Shown here: piece by piece, positions 1-5,702 of the stretch | Numbering within the stretch: the first letter of the stretch is position 1 | Layout: each line of letters opens with the position of its first letter | Source of the DNA: Bacillota bacterium | GTDB taxonomy: Bacteria; Bacillota; Clostridia; Clostridiales; Clostridiaceae | DNA: 12,625 nt | Reading direction: 5' to 3' | NCBI GenBank assembly: GCA_023417975.1 | Contig: JAEZDX010000682.1 | Location: forward strand, 1-12,625 | Notes under the pieces: model-generated | What the model saw: only the letters and a program-made list of their open reading frames with translations | Told to the model about the DNA's origin: nothing | Database searches by the model: none | Translations under genes and position numbers: made by a program

Positions 1-5
1 AACGG

Positions 6-12
6 CATACTA
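6..12 (+). promoter_or_regulatory. Possible sigma-G -10 element of sspH
   Basis: CATACTA fits the forespore sigma-G -10 consensus (CATNHTA), and B. subtilis sspH is, to my knowledge, a sigma-G gene. It lies 29 bases before the start codon. The matching -35 would fall before the window, so only half of the promoter can be judged. Confidence 0.4.
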
Positions 13-41
13 ATATTGATAGTAATTGGACGTGTAAATTT

Positions 42-230
42 ATGGATGCAAAGAGAGCAAAAGAAATACTCAATAATAATGGCAGCACCATTCAGGTACT
101 TTATGAAGGTTCACCTGTTTGGTTGGAAACTGTAACAGAAAATAATACAGCTGTTGTTTCCAATATTGAGAACCATAAAAAAGAAGAAGTTCCTATATAT
201 AAGCTTATTGAAAATGAAGGGGCTTTATAA
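42..230 (+). CDS. sspH: Small acid-soluble spore protein, SspH family
   Basis: This 62-residue protein begins MDAKRAKEIL and continues with IQVLYEGSPVWLETV, which is the SspH pattern (xxxRAKxI near the start, then VxYxGxPVxI/LxxV). SspH proteins are minor SASPs made in the forespore; unlike alpha/beta SASPs they are not the main DNA-saturating coat. Length matches the family (about 59-62). The reading frame is open upstream to the window edge, but the family N-terminus fixes the ATG at 42. The only Shine-Dalgarno-like sequence is a weak TTGGA at 27-30. A sigma-G-like -10 upstream and a strong terminator directly after the stop indicate a single-gene transcript. The gene shows that the organism sporulates. 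Confidence 0.9.
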   Translation: MDAKRAKEILNNNGSTIQVLYEGSPVWLETVTENNTAVVSNIENHKKEEVPIYKLIENEGAL

Positions 231-277
231 AAAGCAAGTGGCCTTATGGTTAACAGCCAAAGTCCACTTGCTTTTTT
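231..277. terminator. Bidirectional terminator between sspH and the MocR-type gene
   Basis: An 11-bp stem AAAGCAAGTGG (231-241) pairs with CCACTTGCTTT (264-274) around a 22-base loop and runs into TTTTTT on the plus strand. Read on the minus strand it ends in CTTTTTATAAA. It begins right after the sspH stop and sits 3 bases beyond the stop of the convergent gene, so it should serve both. Confidence 0.85.
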
Positions 278-280
278 CAT

Positions 281-1735
281 CTACTGCTTGAGCCGCAATA
301 GAGCATATGCTTCTTCACCTATAATTTTAACACCTTTTTTTATATCATCTATAGACAATCTTGAAAAACCAAGCCTAATGGTGTGCTTGTCTTCAATACC
401 TGTATAAAATATATCTCCCGGCGTAAATATTACACCTTTACCTAAGCAGCGTTCCAACAATGTTCTAGCTTCTATCTTCTCCAGTTTTATAAAAAGGTAT
501 AACCCTCCATCACCATAAATATACTCATGAGGAATATATTTTTCAGCAAATTCCTTTGTTACTTCAAATTTTTCTTTGTAAATATTTCTTACTTTTTTTA
601 TATATTTTTCAAAGCTTCCGCTTTTTAAATAATGATATAAAATGCCTTGATCCAAAAATGAGGTGTGAATATTTCTACTTCGTTTAACACTTTCCAGTTT
701 ATCGATAAGCTCTATATCTCCGAATACCCAACCAATTCTCATACCTGGAAAAAGTATTTTAGAAAAACTTCCTGTATATATAATTGAGTTTCCAGTTCCG
801 CTTATGGCTGCCATAGGCGCAATATGAGAACCTAAATGTTGCAGCTCTTCATTAAAACCATCTTCTATGATTGGAACATTATAGCTTCTTAGCATTTCGT
901 ATATTTCTTTCCTTTTTTCATAGGACATTACGATGCCGGTAGGATTATGATAAGATGGAATTATATAAGCTGCTTTAATTGTATTATCTTTCAGTGCCCT
1001 TTTCAGTTCATCTATACACATGCCTGTTTCATCCATACTAACACCATGAATTTTCAGTCCGTGAAGCTTCATAAGCTTTAAGGCAGTATTATGGGTAGGA
1101 TTTTCACATAGTATAGTTTCGCCCTTTTCCATTATTGAAGATAATATTAAATCAAAGCCTTCGGTAAATCCATTTGTTATTAATATTGACTTTCCAGATA
1201 TATTCACACCTTTTCCGGACATATATTCCGTTAACCATTCCAATAATGGTTTATATCCCCGTGCATACCCATAGTTAAGTATTTTTTCTCCTTCAAGTGA
1301 AATTAAATACTGAAAAGATCTTTTTACTTCACTAATATCAAAGAGAGTTTCATCCGGTGCAATGGATTTGAAAGAAATCATACCTTTTTTATATAAAAGT
1401 TCATGCTTCATAATGTCAAGCTTTTCTGCATTAACCGCAAGTTCTGTTACATTTTTTGACCAGTCTACTGTCCAACTGTCATTGGAATTCACTTTCATCT
1501 CAGCCACGAAAGTTCCTTTACCATTAATAGTATACACGTATCCCCTGTCTTCAAGCCTTTCATAAGAACTCAACACAGTTACTCTGGCAACTTTTAGAAG
1601 CGTCGACAGTTCTCTGCTGGACGGCAGTTTACTTCCCGCAGGCAGCATTCCGGTAAGTATCATATCTTTTATTCTATTATATATTTGAATGTATATAGGC
1701 TCTCCATATTTATCAAGCTGAATATCAAAAAACAT
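281..1735 (-). CDS. MocR-subfamily GntR regulator with aminotransferase domain
   Basis: A transcription factor made of an N-terminal GntR winged helix (about residues 8-80: PIYIQIYNRIKDMI, LPSSRELSTLL, VTVLSSYERLEDRGYVY, GKGTFV) joined to a fold-type I, PLP-binding aminotransferase domain (about 115-480). PLP-site marks are HNPTG, the Asp in IIEDGFNE, the Schiff-base Lys in GSFSKILFPG (about residue 326) and RIGW. MocR proteins use PLP as sensor or cofactor and usually control neighbouring amine, vitamin B6 or amino-acid genes. Start choice: a TTG at 1747 would add four residues, but that TTG is part of the TTGGAG Shine-Dalgarno. The second ATG of the ATGATG pair (1735) lies 6 bases after GGAG and is preferred. 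It follows an ArfA-like ORF on the same strand, and a direct repeat covers its promoter, consistent with autoregulation. The ligand is unknown. Confidence 0.9.
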   Translation of the reverse strand: MFFDIQLDKYGEPIYIQIYNRIKDMILTGMLPAGSKLPSSRELSTLLKVARVTVLSSYERLEDRGYVYTINGKGTFVAEMKVNSNDSWTVDWSKNVTELAVNAEKLDIMKHELLYKKGMISFKSIAPDETLFDISEVKRSFQYLISLEGEKILNYGYARGYKPLLEWLTEYMSGKGVNISGKSILITNGFTEGFDLILSSIMEKGETILCENPTHNTALKLMKLHGLKIHGVSMDETGMCIDELKRALKDNTIKAAYIIPSYHNPTGIVMSYEKRKEIYEMLRSYNVPIIEDGFNEELQHLGSHIAPMAAISGTGNSIIYTGSFSKILFPGMRIGWVFGDIELIDKLESVKRSRNIHTSFLDQGILYHYLKSGSFEKYIKKVRNIYKEKFEVTKEFAEKYIPHEYIYGDGGLYLFIKLEKIEARTLLERCLGKGVIFTPGDIFYTGIEDKHTIRLGFSRLSIDDIKKGVKIIGEEAYALLRLKQ

Positions 1736-1757
1736 CATTAACTCCAATACTATTTTT

Positions 1758-1781
1758 TTATACTACATAAATTATACTACA
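1758..1781 (-). promoter_or_regulatory. 10-bp direct repeat at the MocR gene promoter, overlapping its -10
   Basis: On the minus strand TGTAGTATAA occurs twice without mismatch (1781-1772 and 1767-1758), with a 14-bp period. A perfect -10 hexamer TATAAT (1776-1771) overlaps the first copy. It would start RNA about 28 bases before the ATG at 1735. No good -35 is visible. MocR proteins such as GabR and PdxR are known to bind direct repeats, so this is a candidate autoregulatory operator. The operator role is inferred from position and form only. Confidence 0.5.
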
Positions 1782-1970
1782 AAAATACCCGCAAGAACTA
1801 TCATTAAACTTGATATTCTTACGGGTATATGAACCTTTACCTTTTTTGCTTTTATGAATACCGGTACCTCTCGAAATCTCACTGGTCGTAAACTTTCTTG
1901 AATTCAAAGTTAACTTGTTTACATCAATTGTAAAAGATAAATTCTTTAGTAGTTTCTTTTTTGATTTCAT
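1758..1970 (-). CDS. ArfA/BrfA-like ribosome-rescue factor with an internal terminator (non-stop mRNA)
   Basis: A 70-residue, strongly basic protein beginning MKSKKKLLKN. Residues 39-51 read HKSKKGKGSYTRK, close to the C-terminal motif of E. coli ArfA (KNKKGKGSYMRK), the part that enters the empty mRNA channel of stalled ribosomes and lets RF2 release the peptide. The N-terminal half does not resemble E. coli ArfA (no DPLFRQRV-type segment), so the type may be distinct or closer to Bacillus BrfA, whose sequence I cannot compare here. A rho-independent terminator lies inside the coding region, from codon 48 to about codon 64. The transcript should therefore end before the TAA at 1758 and yield a roughly 63-residue, tmRNA-tagged product. 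The tail after it (CSIIYVV) is hydrophobic, as in full-length ArfA. The Shine-Dalgarno GAGGA lies 12 bases before the ATG, longer than usual. Function is inferred from motif plus architecture. Confidence 0.7.
   Translation of the reverse strand: MKSKKKLLKNLSFTIDVNKLTLNSRKFTTSEISRGTGIHKSKKGKGSYTRKNIKFNDSSCGYFCSIIYVV
1781..1828 (-). terminator. Intragenic terminator inside the ArfA-like ORF
   Basis: On the minus-strand RNA, AUACCCGUAAGAA (1828-1816) pairs with UUCUUGCGGGUAU (1797-1785): 13 bp with one U-G wobble. It is extended by UAUCA/UGAUA (1815-1811 with 1803-1799) after a single bulged G, with a 7-base loop and then UUUUG. The stem covers codons 48-62 of the ORF; the stop codon is about 20 bases further on. 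The U-run makes it a classical terminator. The long stem could also be an RNase III substrate, as reported for E. coli arfA. Either route gives mRNA without a stop codon. Confidence 0.85.
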
Positions 1971-2008
1971 TATCTTAACACATCCTCATATATTATTTTC
2001 TTTACATA

Positions 2009-2037
2009 ATTTTATAAGAAAATCTGATGGAATGCAA
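2009..2037 (-). promoter_or_regulatory. Candidate sigma-A promoter of the ArfA-like gene
   Basis: On the minus strand, TTGCAT (2037-2032), a 17-base spacer and TAAAAT (2014-2009). It predicts a start near 2002 and a 5' leader of about 32 bases carrying the GAGGA Shine-Dalgarno. Both hexamers are imperfect. Confidence 0.45.
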
Positions 2038-2090
2038 GTTTGGTTTTAATGTATATTATTCATTCTTATGCATAAGTTACCTCATTTTTA

Positions 2091-2119
2091 TTGAAATAAA
2101 ATATTGTTTGTAGTATTCT
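2091..2119 (+). promoter_or_regulatory. Candidate sigma-A promoter of the DAHP synthase gene
   Basis: TTGAAA (2091-2096), exactly 17 bases, then TATTCT (2114-2119). The leader to the ATG at 2202 is about 75 bases and shows no T-box or attenuator hairpin that I can find. TGTAGTATTC (2109-2118) and TGTTGTATAA (2128-2137) near the -10 resemble the TGTAGTATAA repeat at the MocR gene. Confidence 0.5.
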
Positions 2120-2201
2120 GTTTGTAATGTTGTATAAAAAAGAAGAATGCGAAAAATAAGGCAATGATTAGTTTTATATATGATGAAAGGCGGCTTTAAC
2201 T

Positions 2202-3230
2202 ATGAATGTAGAATTTGTAAAGAAACTCCCTACCCCTAATGAAATACTTTCTGAATTGCCATTGGAAAGTAACCTGGCAAAGGTAAAGGCACATATAGAT
2301 AGTGAAATAAGCTCCGTTTTTAGAGGAGAAAATGATAAATTCATTCTTATAATAGGACCTTGCTCTGCAGACAGGGAAGACTCTGTCATTGAATATGTTT
2401 TAAGGCTTGCAGAAGTACAGGAAAAAGTAAAAGATTCCATTATAATTATTCCAAGAGTATACACAAATAAACCAAGAACTACAGGAGAGGGCTACAAAGG
2501 TATGGCTCATCAGCCAGATCCAAACAAAGCTCCTAATATTGAAGAAGGTATCAAAGCCATCAGAAGGCTTCATATGAAGGTTTTAAAAGAGACTAACCTT
2601 GTAACGGCAGATGAAATGCTTTATCCTGAAAATTATACTTATCTTTCCGATCTTTTAAGTTATGTAGCCATAGGTGCACGTTCTGTGGAGAATCAGCAGC
2701 ATAGATTGACCGTCAGCGGTATGAATATACCTACAGGAATGAAAAATCCTACATCAGGTGATATATCCGTAATGCTTAATTCTATCACTGCTTCACAGAT
2801 GTCTCATAATTTTGTATTTAACGGATGGGAAGTTTCTACTAAAGGTAATCCGCTTACGCATGCAATTTTGCGTGGTGCTGTAGATTCATATGGAAGAAAT
2901 ATACCAAACTATCATTACGAAAACCTTTTGGAATTGGCACAGGCCTATGAAAAAAGAGATTTATCCAATCCTTCAATAATTGTGGACACCAATCACGCCA
3001 ACTCTATGAAAAAGTACTATGAACAACCTAGAATTGCTAAAGAAGTACTTTCCAGCAGAAAGTGGAATTCAAAACTTAAATCTCTTATTAAAGGGCTGAT
3101 GATAGAAAGCTATTTAGTTGAGGGACGTCAGGAGATAGGTGATAATATTTATGGAAAATCTATTACGGATCCCTGCCTTGGCTGGGAGGATACGAAAAAA
3201 CTAATTTATTATATAGCTGAAAACCTATAA
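2202..3230 (+). CDS. aroF: 3-deoxy-7-phosphoheptulonate (DAHP) synthase, class I
   Basis: Catalyses the first step of the shikimate pathway, phosphoenolpyruvate plus erythrose 4-phosphate to DAHP, in the cytoplasm. The 342 residues match the AroF/G/H (class I-alpha) type, about 350 in E. coli. Visible signatures are IIGPCSADRED with the metal-ligand Cys54, KPRTTGEGYKG with Lys90, ARSVENQQHR (160-168), VDTNHAN with His265, MIESYLVEG with Glu302 and TDPCLGW with Asp323, so the full metal set (Cys, His, Glu, Asp) is present. The start has AAAGG 11 bases upstream. It is divergent from the ArfA-like ORF and followed by a hairpin, so probably monocistronic. Which aromatic amino acid inhibits it cannot be read here, and the isozyme letter is nominal. 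Confidence 0.95.
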   Translation: MNVEFVKKLPTPNEILSELPLESNLAKVKAHIDSEISSVFRGENDKFILIIGPCSADREDSVIEYVLRLAEVQEKVKDSIIIIPRVYTNKPRTTGEGYKGMAHQPDPNKAPNIEEGIKAIRRLHMKVLKETNLVTADEMLYPENYTYLSDLLSYVAIGARSVENQQHRLTVSGMNIPTGMKNPTSGDISVMLNSITASQMSHNFVFNGWEVSTKGNPLTHAILRGAVDSYGRNIPNYHYENLLELAQAYEKRDLSNPSIIVDTNHANSMKKYYEQPRIAKEVLSSRKWNSKLKSLIKGLMIESYLVEGRQEIGDNIYGKSITDPCLGWEDTKKLIYYIAENL

Positions 3231-3245
3231 TTTGCTATTACTAAA

Positions 3246-3300
3246 AGGAATTTGCTGCACAACTTCAGTCTAAGACGTAGAAAGCTTTTGTGCAGCTCCT
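3246..3300. terminator. Hairpin between convergent genes, probable terminator
   Basis: GCTGCACAA (3254-3262) pairs perfectly with TTGTGCAGC (3288-3296) around a 25-base loop. Outer AGGA/TCCT (3246-3249 with 3297-3300) extends it across an internal bulge. It is followed by TTGTTTACTGTTATTTT on the plus strand and by AAATTCCTTTT on the minus strand, so the T-runs are interrupted and efficiency is uncertain. Its place between two converging stop codons supports the call. Confidence 0.55.
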
Positions 3301-3309
3301 TGTTTACTG

Positions 3310-3636
3310 TTATTTTAATCCCTTGATTTTACCCTTTAAAGCTTTCATACGTCCGTTTACGTATTCTATTAGTTGACTTCTCTCATGTTTTACTTCTATT
3401 GGTGCTTTCGATACAATTTCTATAATATCGAGCTTATTTCCCTTTATTTCATTGGATATGTCCAATGCCAAATATCTGTTTTTTACTTCCCAATATGCAG
3501 CATTAAATTCTGTGGCCTGCCATTTGGAATAGTGTCCATTTTCTATACCATACTGAAAAAGATCTGCTGCTGCTTCAAGTTCCTCAAGATCTTCCGCGTG
3601 TAAGGTTTCTTTGATCAGAGCATCAAAAGCTTTCAC
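3310..3636 (-). CDS. Hypothetical protein, 108 residues, helical
   Basis: I do not recognise this protein. It is soluble, charged and predicted mostly helical from its pattern: an acidic N-terminal half (HAEDLEELEAAADLFQYGIENG), a middle with aromatic residues (KWQATEFNAAYWEVKNRYL), and a basic end (RMKALKGKIKGLK). There is no signal peptide, membrane segment or cysteine. The start is GTG at 3636, supported by AGGGGTGAT four bases upstream; no ATG fits. A candidate promoter lies upstream and a hairpin follows the stop, so it looks like an independent gene. No function is proposed. Confidence 0.7.
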   Translation of the reverse strand: MKAFDALIKETLHAEDLEELEAAADLFQYGIENGHYSKWQATEFNAAYWEVKNRYLALDISNEIKGNKLDIIEIVSKAPIEVKHERSQLIEYVNGRMKALKGKIKGLK

Positions 3637-3676
3637 TATATCACCCCTTTTATAGTACTAATCTAAAAACCCTGTA

Positions 3677-3705
3677 ATTATAGTTTAAACTTGTACAACA
3701 GTTAA
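3677..3705 (-). promoter_or_regulatory. Candidate promoter of the 108-residue protein gene
   Basis: On the minus strand, TTAACT (3705-3700), 17 bases, then a perfect TATAAT (3682-3677), about 41 bases before the GTG start. The -35 is weak; the -10 is consensus. Confidence 0.45.
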
Positions 3706-3771
3706 TATGCATACTTGACAAAGCTTTTTTATCATATATTCTTTAAACTTAATTTTTTCATATATGCAAAA

Positions 3772-4083
3772 CTACCCAAGAAACTGTGGGTTTTCAATAT
3801 TATCAGCTCTTATAGCCTTTTGAAGTATTGTAAAGTCAATTTTCTTGTCATACTCATCCAGACTTATAGGATAACTTGCTCCGCAGTTTTCGCACAATAT
3901 ATATTCATCTGAACCGCACTTTTCTCTATTGTCAAATAAAAAAGGAAGTGCTTCTGTCGTATGGATAGCTTCACTACTTTCTTCATCTTTTAATTTATAT
4001 GTATACACATAGGTAACTTTTCTCTTAATATCTAGTTTACTGCTGCTGCATTTCGGACATTTTATATCTTCCTTTAAATTCAA
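3772..4083 (-). CDS. Zinc-ribbon protein of unknown function, 103 residues
   Basis: Two Cys pairs, CPKC (residues 9-12) and CENC (64-67), frame a beta-rich centre (KRKVTYVYTYKLKD), which is the layout of a small zinc ribbon with a long insert. A fifth Cys (56) lies between them. The C-terminal third has no cysteine and may be a helix. There is no signal peptide or membrane segment, so a cytoplasmic nucleic-acid- or protein-binding role is possible but not shown. The start is TTG at 4083 with AAGGA 7 bases upstream. The final codons and stop form a weak hairpin (ACCCA with TGGGT). It is divergent from the nitroreductase operon, with no functional link visible. Confidence 0.7.
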   Translation of the reverse strand: MNLKEDIKCPKCSSSKLDIKRKVTYVYTYKLKDEESSEAIHTTEALPFLFDNREKCGSDEYILCENCGASYPISLDEYDKKIDFTILQKAIRADNIENPQFLG

Positions 4084-4200
4084 TTTTATATCCTTCTTTC
4101 AATATAAATTTGTTTATGTTATAGTATGTCATGTAATATATTTTTTATCCGAAATACAATTACTTTGTAAATTTTATAGTATTATGTAGGAGGTAATTTT

Positions 4201-5064
4201 ATGAATAAAGTTCAAACAGCTTTGTTTGAAAAGCCTATTACTGAAATAATAAAAATCAGAAAGTCAATCCGCTCTTATAAGTCTGAAAAAATGGAGGATA
4301 CTTTAAAAAACAAGCTCACTGAATATATGAAATCAGTAGAAACTCCTTTTGCGTCAAGTGTAAGATTGACAATTATGGATTCTGATATTATGAAGAGCAA
4401 TGGAGAAATAAAACTTGGTACTTATGGAGTAATAAAAGGTGCATCTTCGTTTATTGTAAGTGCTATCAATAATGATGAATTAAGCTTGTTAAATCTGGGC
4501 TACAAACTGGAAAGCGTTGTATTATACGCTGCCTCTTTAGGTTTGGGTACCTGTTGGCTTGGAGGCACCTTTAAAAAAGGAGAATTTTCAAAAGCTATGG
4601 AACTTAAAGATGGTGAGATACTTCCTATTGTCTCTCCCATCGGATATCCAAGTGAAAACAAAAGAATTCTTGATACATTCATGAGAACAATGGCGGGTTC
4701 AAATAACCGTCTTCCTTGGGAAAAATTGTTTTTTGAAGATTCTTTTGATAAGTCTCTTTCTAAGAGTTCTGCGGATATGTATGCCGAGCCTCTGGAAATG
4801 GTACGTTTAGCACCTTCAGCTTCAAATAAGCAGCCCTGGAGAATTTTAAAACAAGGCAATCAATGGCATTTTTATATTAATCACGCAAAAGGCTATTCTT
4901 CAGCTTTAGGTTTTGATATGCAAAAAATCGATATCGGTATAGCTATGTGTCATTTTGAAATGACCTTAAAAGAGCTAGGTATAAGCGGTGTATGGAGAAA
5001 AAATAATCCTAAAGCATCTGTACCGGATAACAATATTGAATATGTTATGACTTTTACAGTTTAA
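4201..5064 (+). CDS. Nitroreductase, TM1586-type (PF14512-like)
   Basis: An FMN-dependent oxidoreductase of 287 residues that should reduce nitro or other electron-poor compounds with NAD(P)H; the substrate is unknown. It starts with a nitroreductase N-terminus (IRKSIRSY, 19-26), followed by GLGTCWLGG (114-122) and SPIGYP (145-150). The FMN-site motif APSASNKQPWR appears only at 204-214. In ordinary nitroreductases that motif comes about 30 residues after RxSIRxF, so this chain has the TM1586 arrangement, with two related halves in one polypeptide. The start has AGGAGG 7 bases upstream. The next gene, a flavin reductase, follows after 21 bases, so the two probably share one mRNA and a flavin-based redox role. 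Confidence 0.85.
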   Translation: MNKVQTALFEKPITEIIKIRKSIRSYKSEKMEDTLKNKLTEYMKSVETPFASSVRLTIMDSDIMKSNGEIKLGTYGVIKGASSFIVSAINNDELSLLNLGYKLESVVLYAASLGLGTCWLGGTFKKGEFSKAMELKDGEILPIVSPIGYPSENKRILDTFMRTMAGSNNRLPWEKLFFEDSFDKSLSKSSADMYAEPLEMVRLAPSASNKQPWRILKQGNQWHFYINHAKGYSSALGFDMQKIDIGIAMCHFEMTLKELGISGVWRKNNPKASVPDNNIEYVMTFTV

Positions 5065-5085
5065 TAAATAAATTGGAGATATACT

Positions 5086-5673
5086 ATGGCTAAAAAATCA
5101 TTTAAAGGAAGTGTAATGTTAAACCCTGTACCTGTGGTTTTGATAACTTCCAATAGTTTAGAAGGAAAAACAAATGTATTTACAGTAGGCTGGGTTGGAA
5201 ATGCATGTACCAAGCCACCTATTATATCTGTAGCAATAAGGCCTGAAAGACTTTCCTATGAAAACATTAAGGCAACCGGTGAATTTGTAGTTAATCTTCC
5301 TACAAGAGCACTTACAAAAAAGGTAGACTATTGCGGTGTACGGACGGGAAGAAAAAATGACAAGATAGCAGAAATGGGATTGTCTTTGGAAGTAAGCGAA
5401 AAAATCTCGGTACCTATGCTTAAAGAGTGTCCAGTTACTATGGAATGCAAATTAAAAAGCATAACTCCCCTTGGCACTCATGATTTGTTTCTTGCCGAAA
5501 TAATTGCGGTACACGTTGATGAAAGTATTATAGATACCAATGGAAAAATTCATCTTGAAAAAGCTGATCTTATAAGCTATTCACACGGCGAATATTTTCC
5601 TTTACAGCGCAGTGCCATTGGCAAATTCGGCTACTCTGTTCAAAAAAAGACTAATAAAAGTAATAAAGGATAG
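5086..5673 (+). CDS. Flavin reductase family protein (flavoredoxin-like)
   Basis: A 195-residue FMN-binding split-barrel protein of the flavin reductase-like family (PF01613). The N-terminal part NPVPVVLITSNSLEGKTNVFTVGWVGNACTKPP followed by ISVAIRPERLSYENIKATGEFVVNLP is the typical FMN-binding segment. The C-terminal half has the ECKLKSITPLGTHDLFLAEIIAVHVDE strand pattern. Members act as flavoredoxins or NAD(P)H:flavin reductases in the cytoplasm. GGAG 7 bases upstream supports the ATG. It is the second gene of an operon with the nitroreductase, for which it may supply reduced flavin or pass electrons (inference). The basic tail KKTNKSNKG is encoded partly by the stem of the terminator hairpin that ends the operon. 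Confidence 0.88.
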   Translation: MAKKSFKGSVMLNPVPVVLITSNSLEGKTNVFTVGWVGNACTKPPIISVAIRPERLSYENIKATGEFVVNLPTRALTKKVDYCGVRTGRKNDKIAEMGLSLEVSEKISVPMLKECPVTMECKLKSITPLGTHDLFLAEIIAVHVDESIIDTNGKIHLEKADLISYSHGEYFPLQRSAIGKFGYSVQKKTNKSNKG

Positions 5674-5696
5674 GAATTTCTATCCTTTATTACTTT
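5657..5696. terminator. Perfect 17-bp hairpin between convergent genes
   Basis: AAAGTAATAAAGGATAG (5657-5673) is perfectly complementary to 5680-5696, with loop GAATTT. The flavin reductase stop codon TAG is the last three bases of the left arm. On the minus strand the stem runs into CTTTTATTAG after the convergent gene's stop. The plus side lacks a U-run outside the stem. It probably terminates both mRNAs or protects their 3' ends. Confidence 0.7.
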
Positions 5697-5702
5697 AAGC
5701 TA

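Noticed and set aside
1745..1747. TTG as start codon of the MocR-type gene
   Set aside because: The TTG forms part of the TTGGAG Shine-Dalgarno; the second downstream ATG (1735) has ideal spacing and gives the usual N-terminus.
2174..2464. Antisense ORF opposite the start of the DAHP synthase gene
   Set aside because: The codon pattern is that of a shadow; the sense strand carries all class I DAHP synthase motifs.
3373..3912. Plus-strand ORFs opposite the two small minus-strand genes (3373-3603 and 3715-3912)
   Set aside because: They are rich in Phe, Tyr, Ile and Cys, as expected from the antisense of AT-rich genes, and lack ribosome binding sites. The minus-strand genes have good Shine-Dalgarno sequences and a CxxC pattern.
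4500..4859. 119-codon antisense ORF inside the nitroreductase gene
   Set aside because: It lies fully within a conserved coding region, has no ribosome binding site and resembles no family; a shadow of the sense frame.
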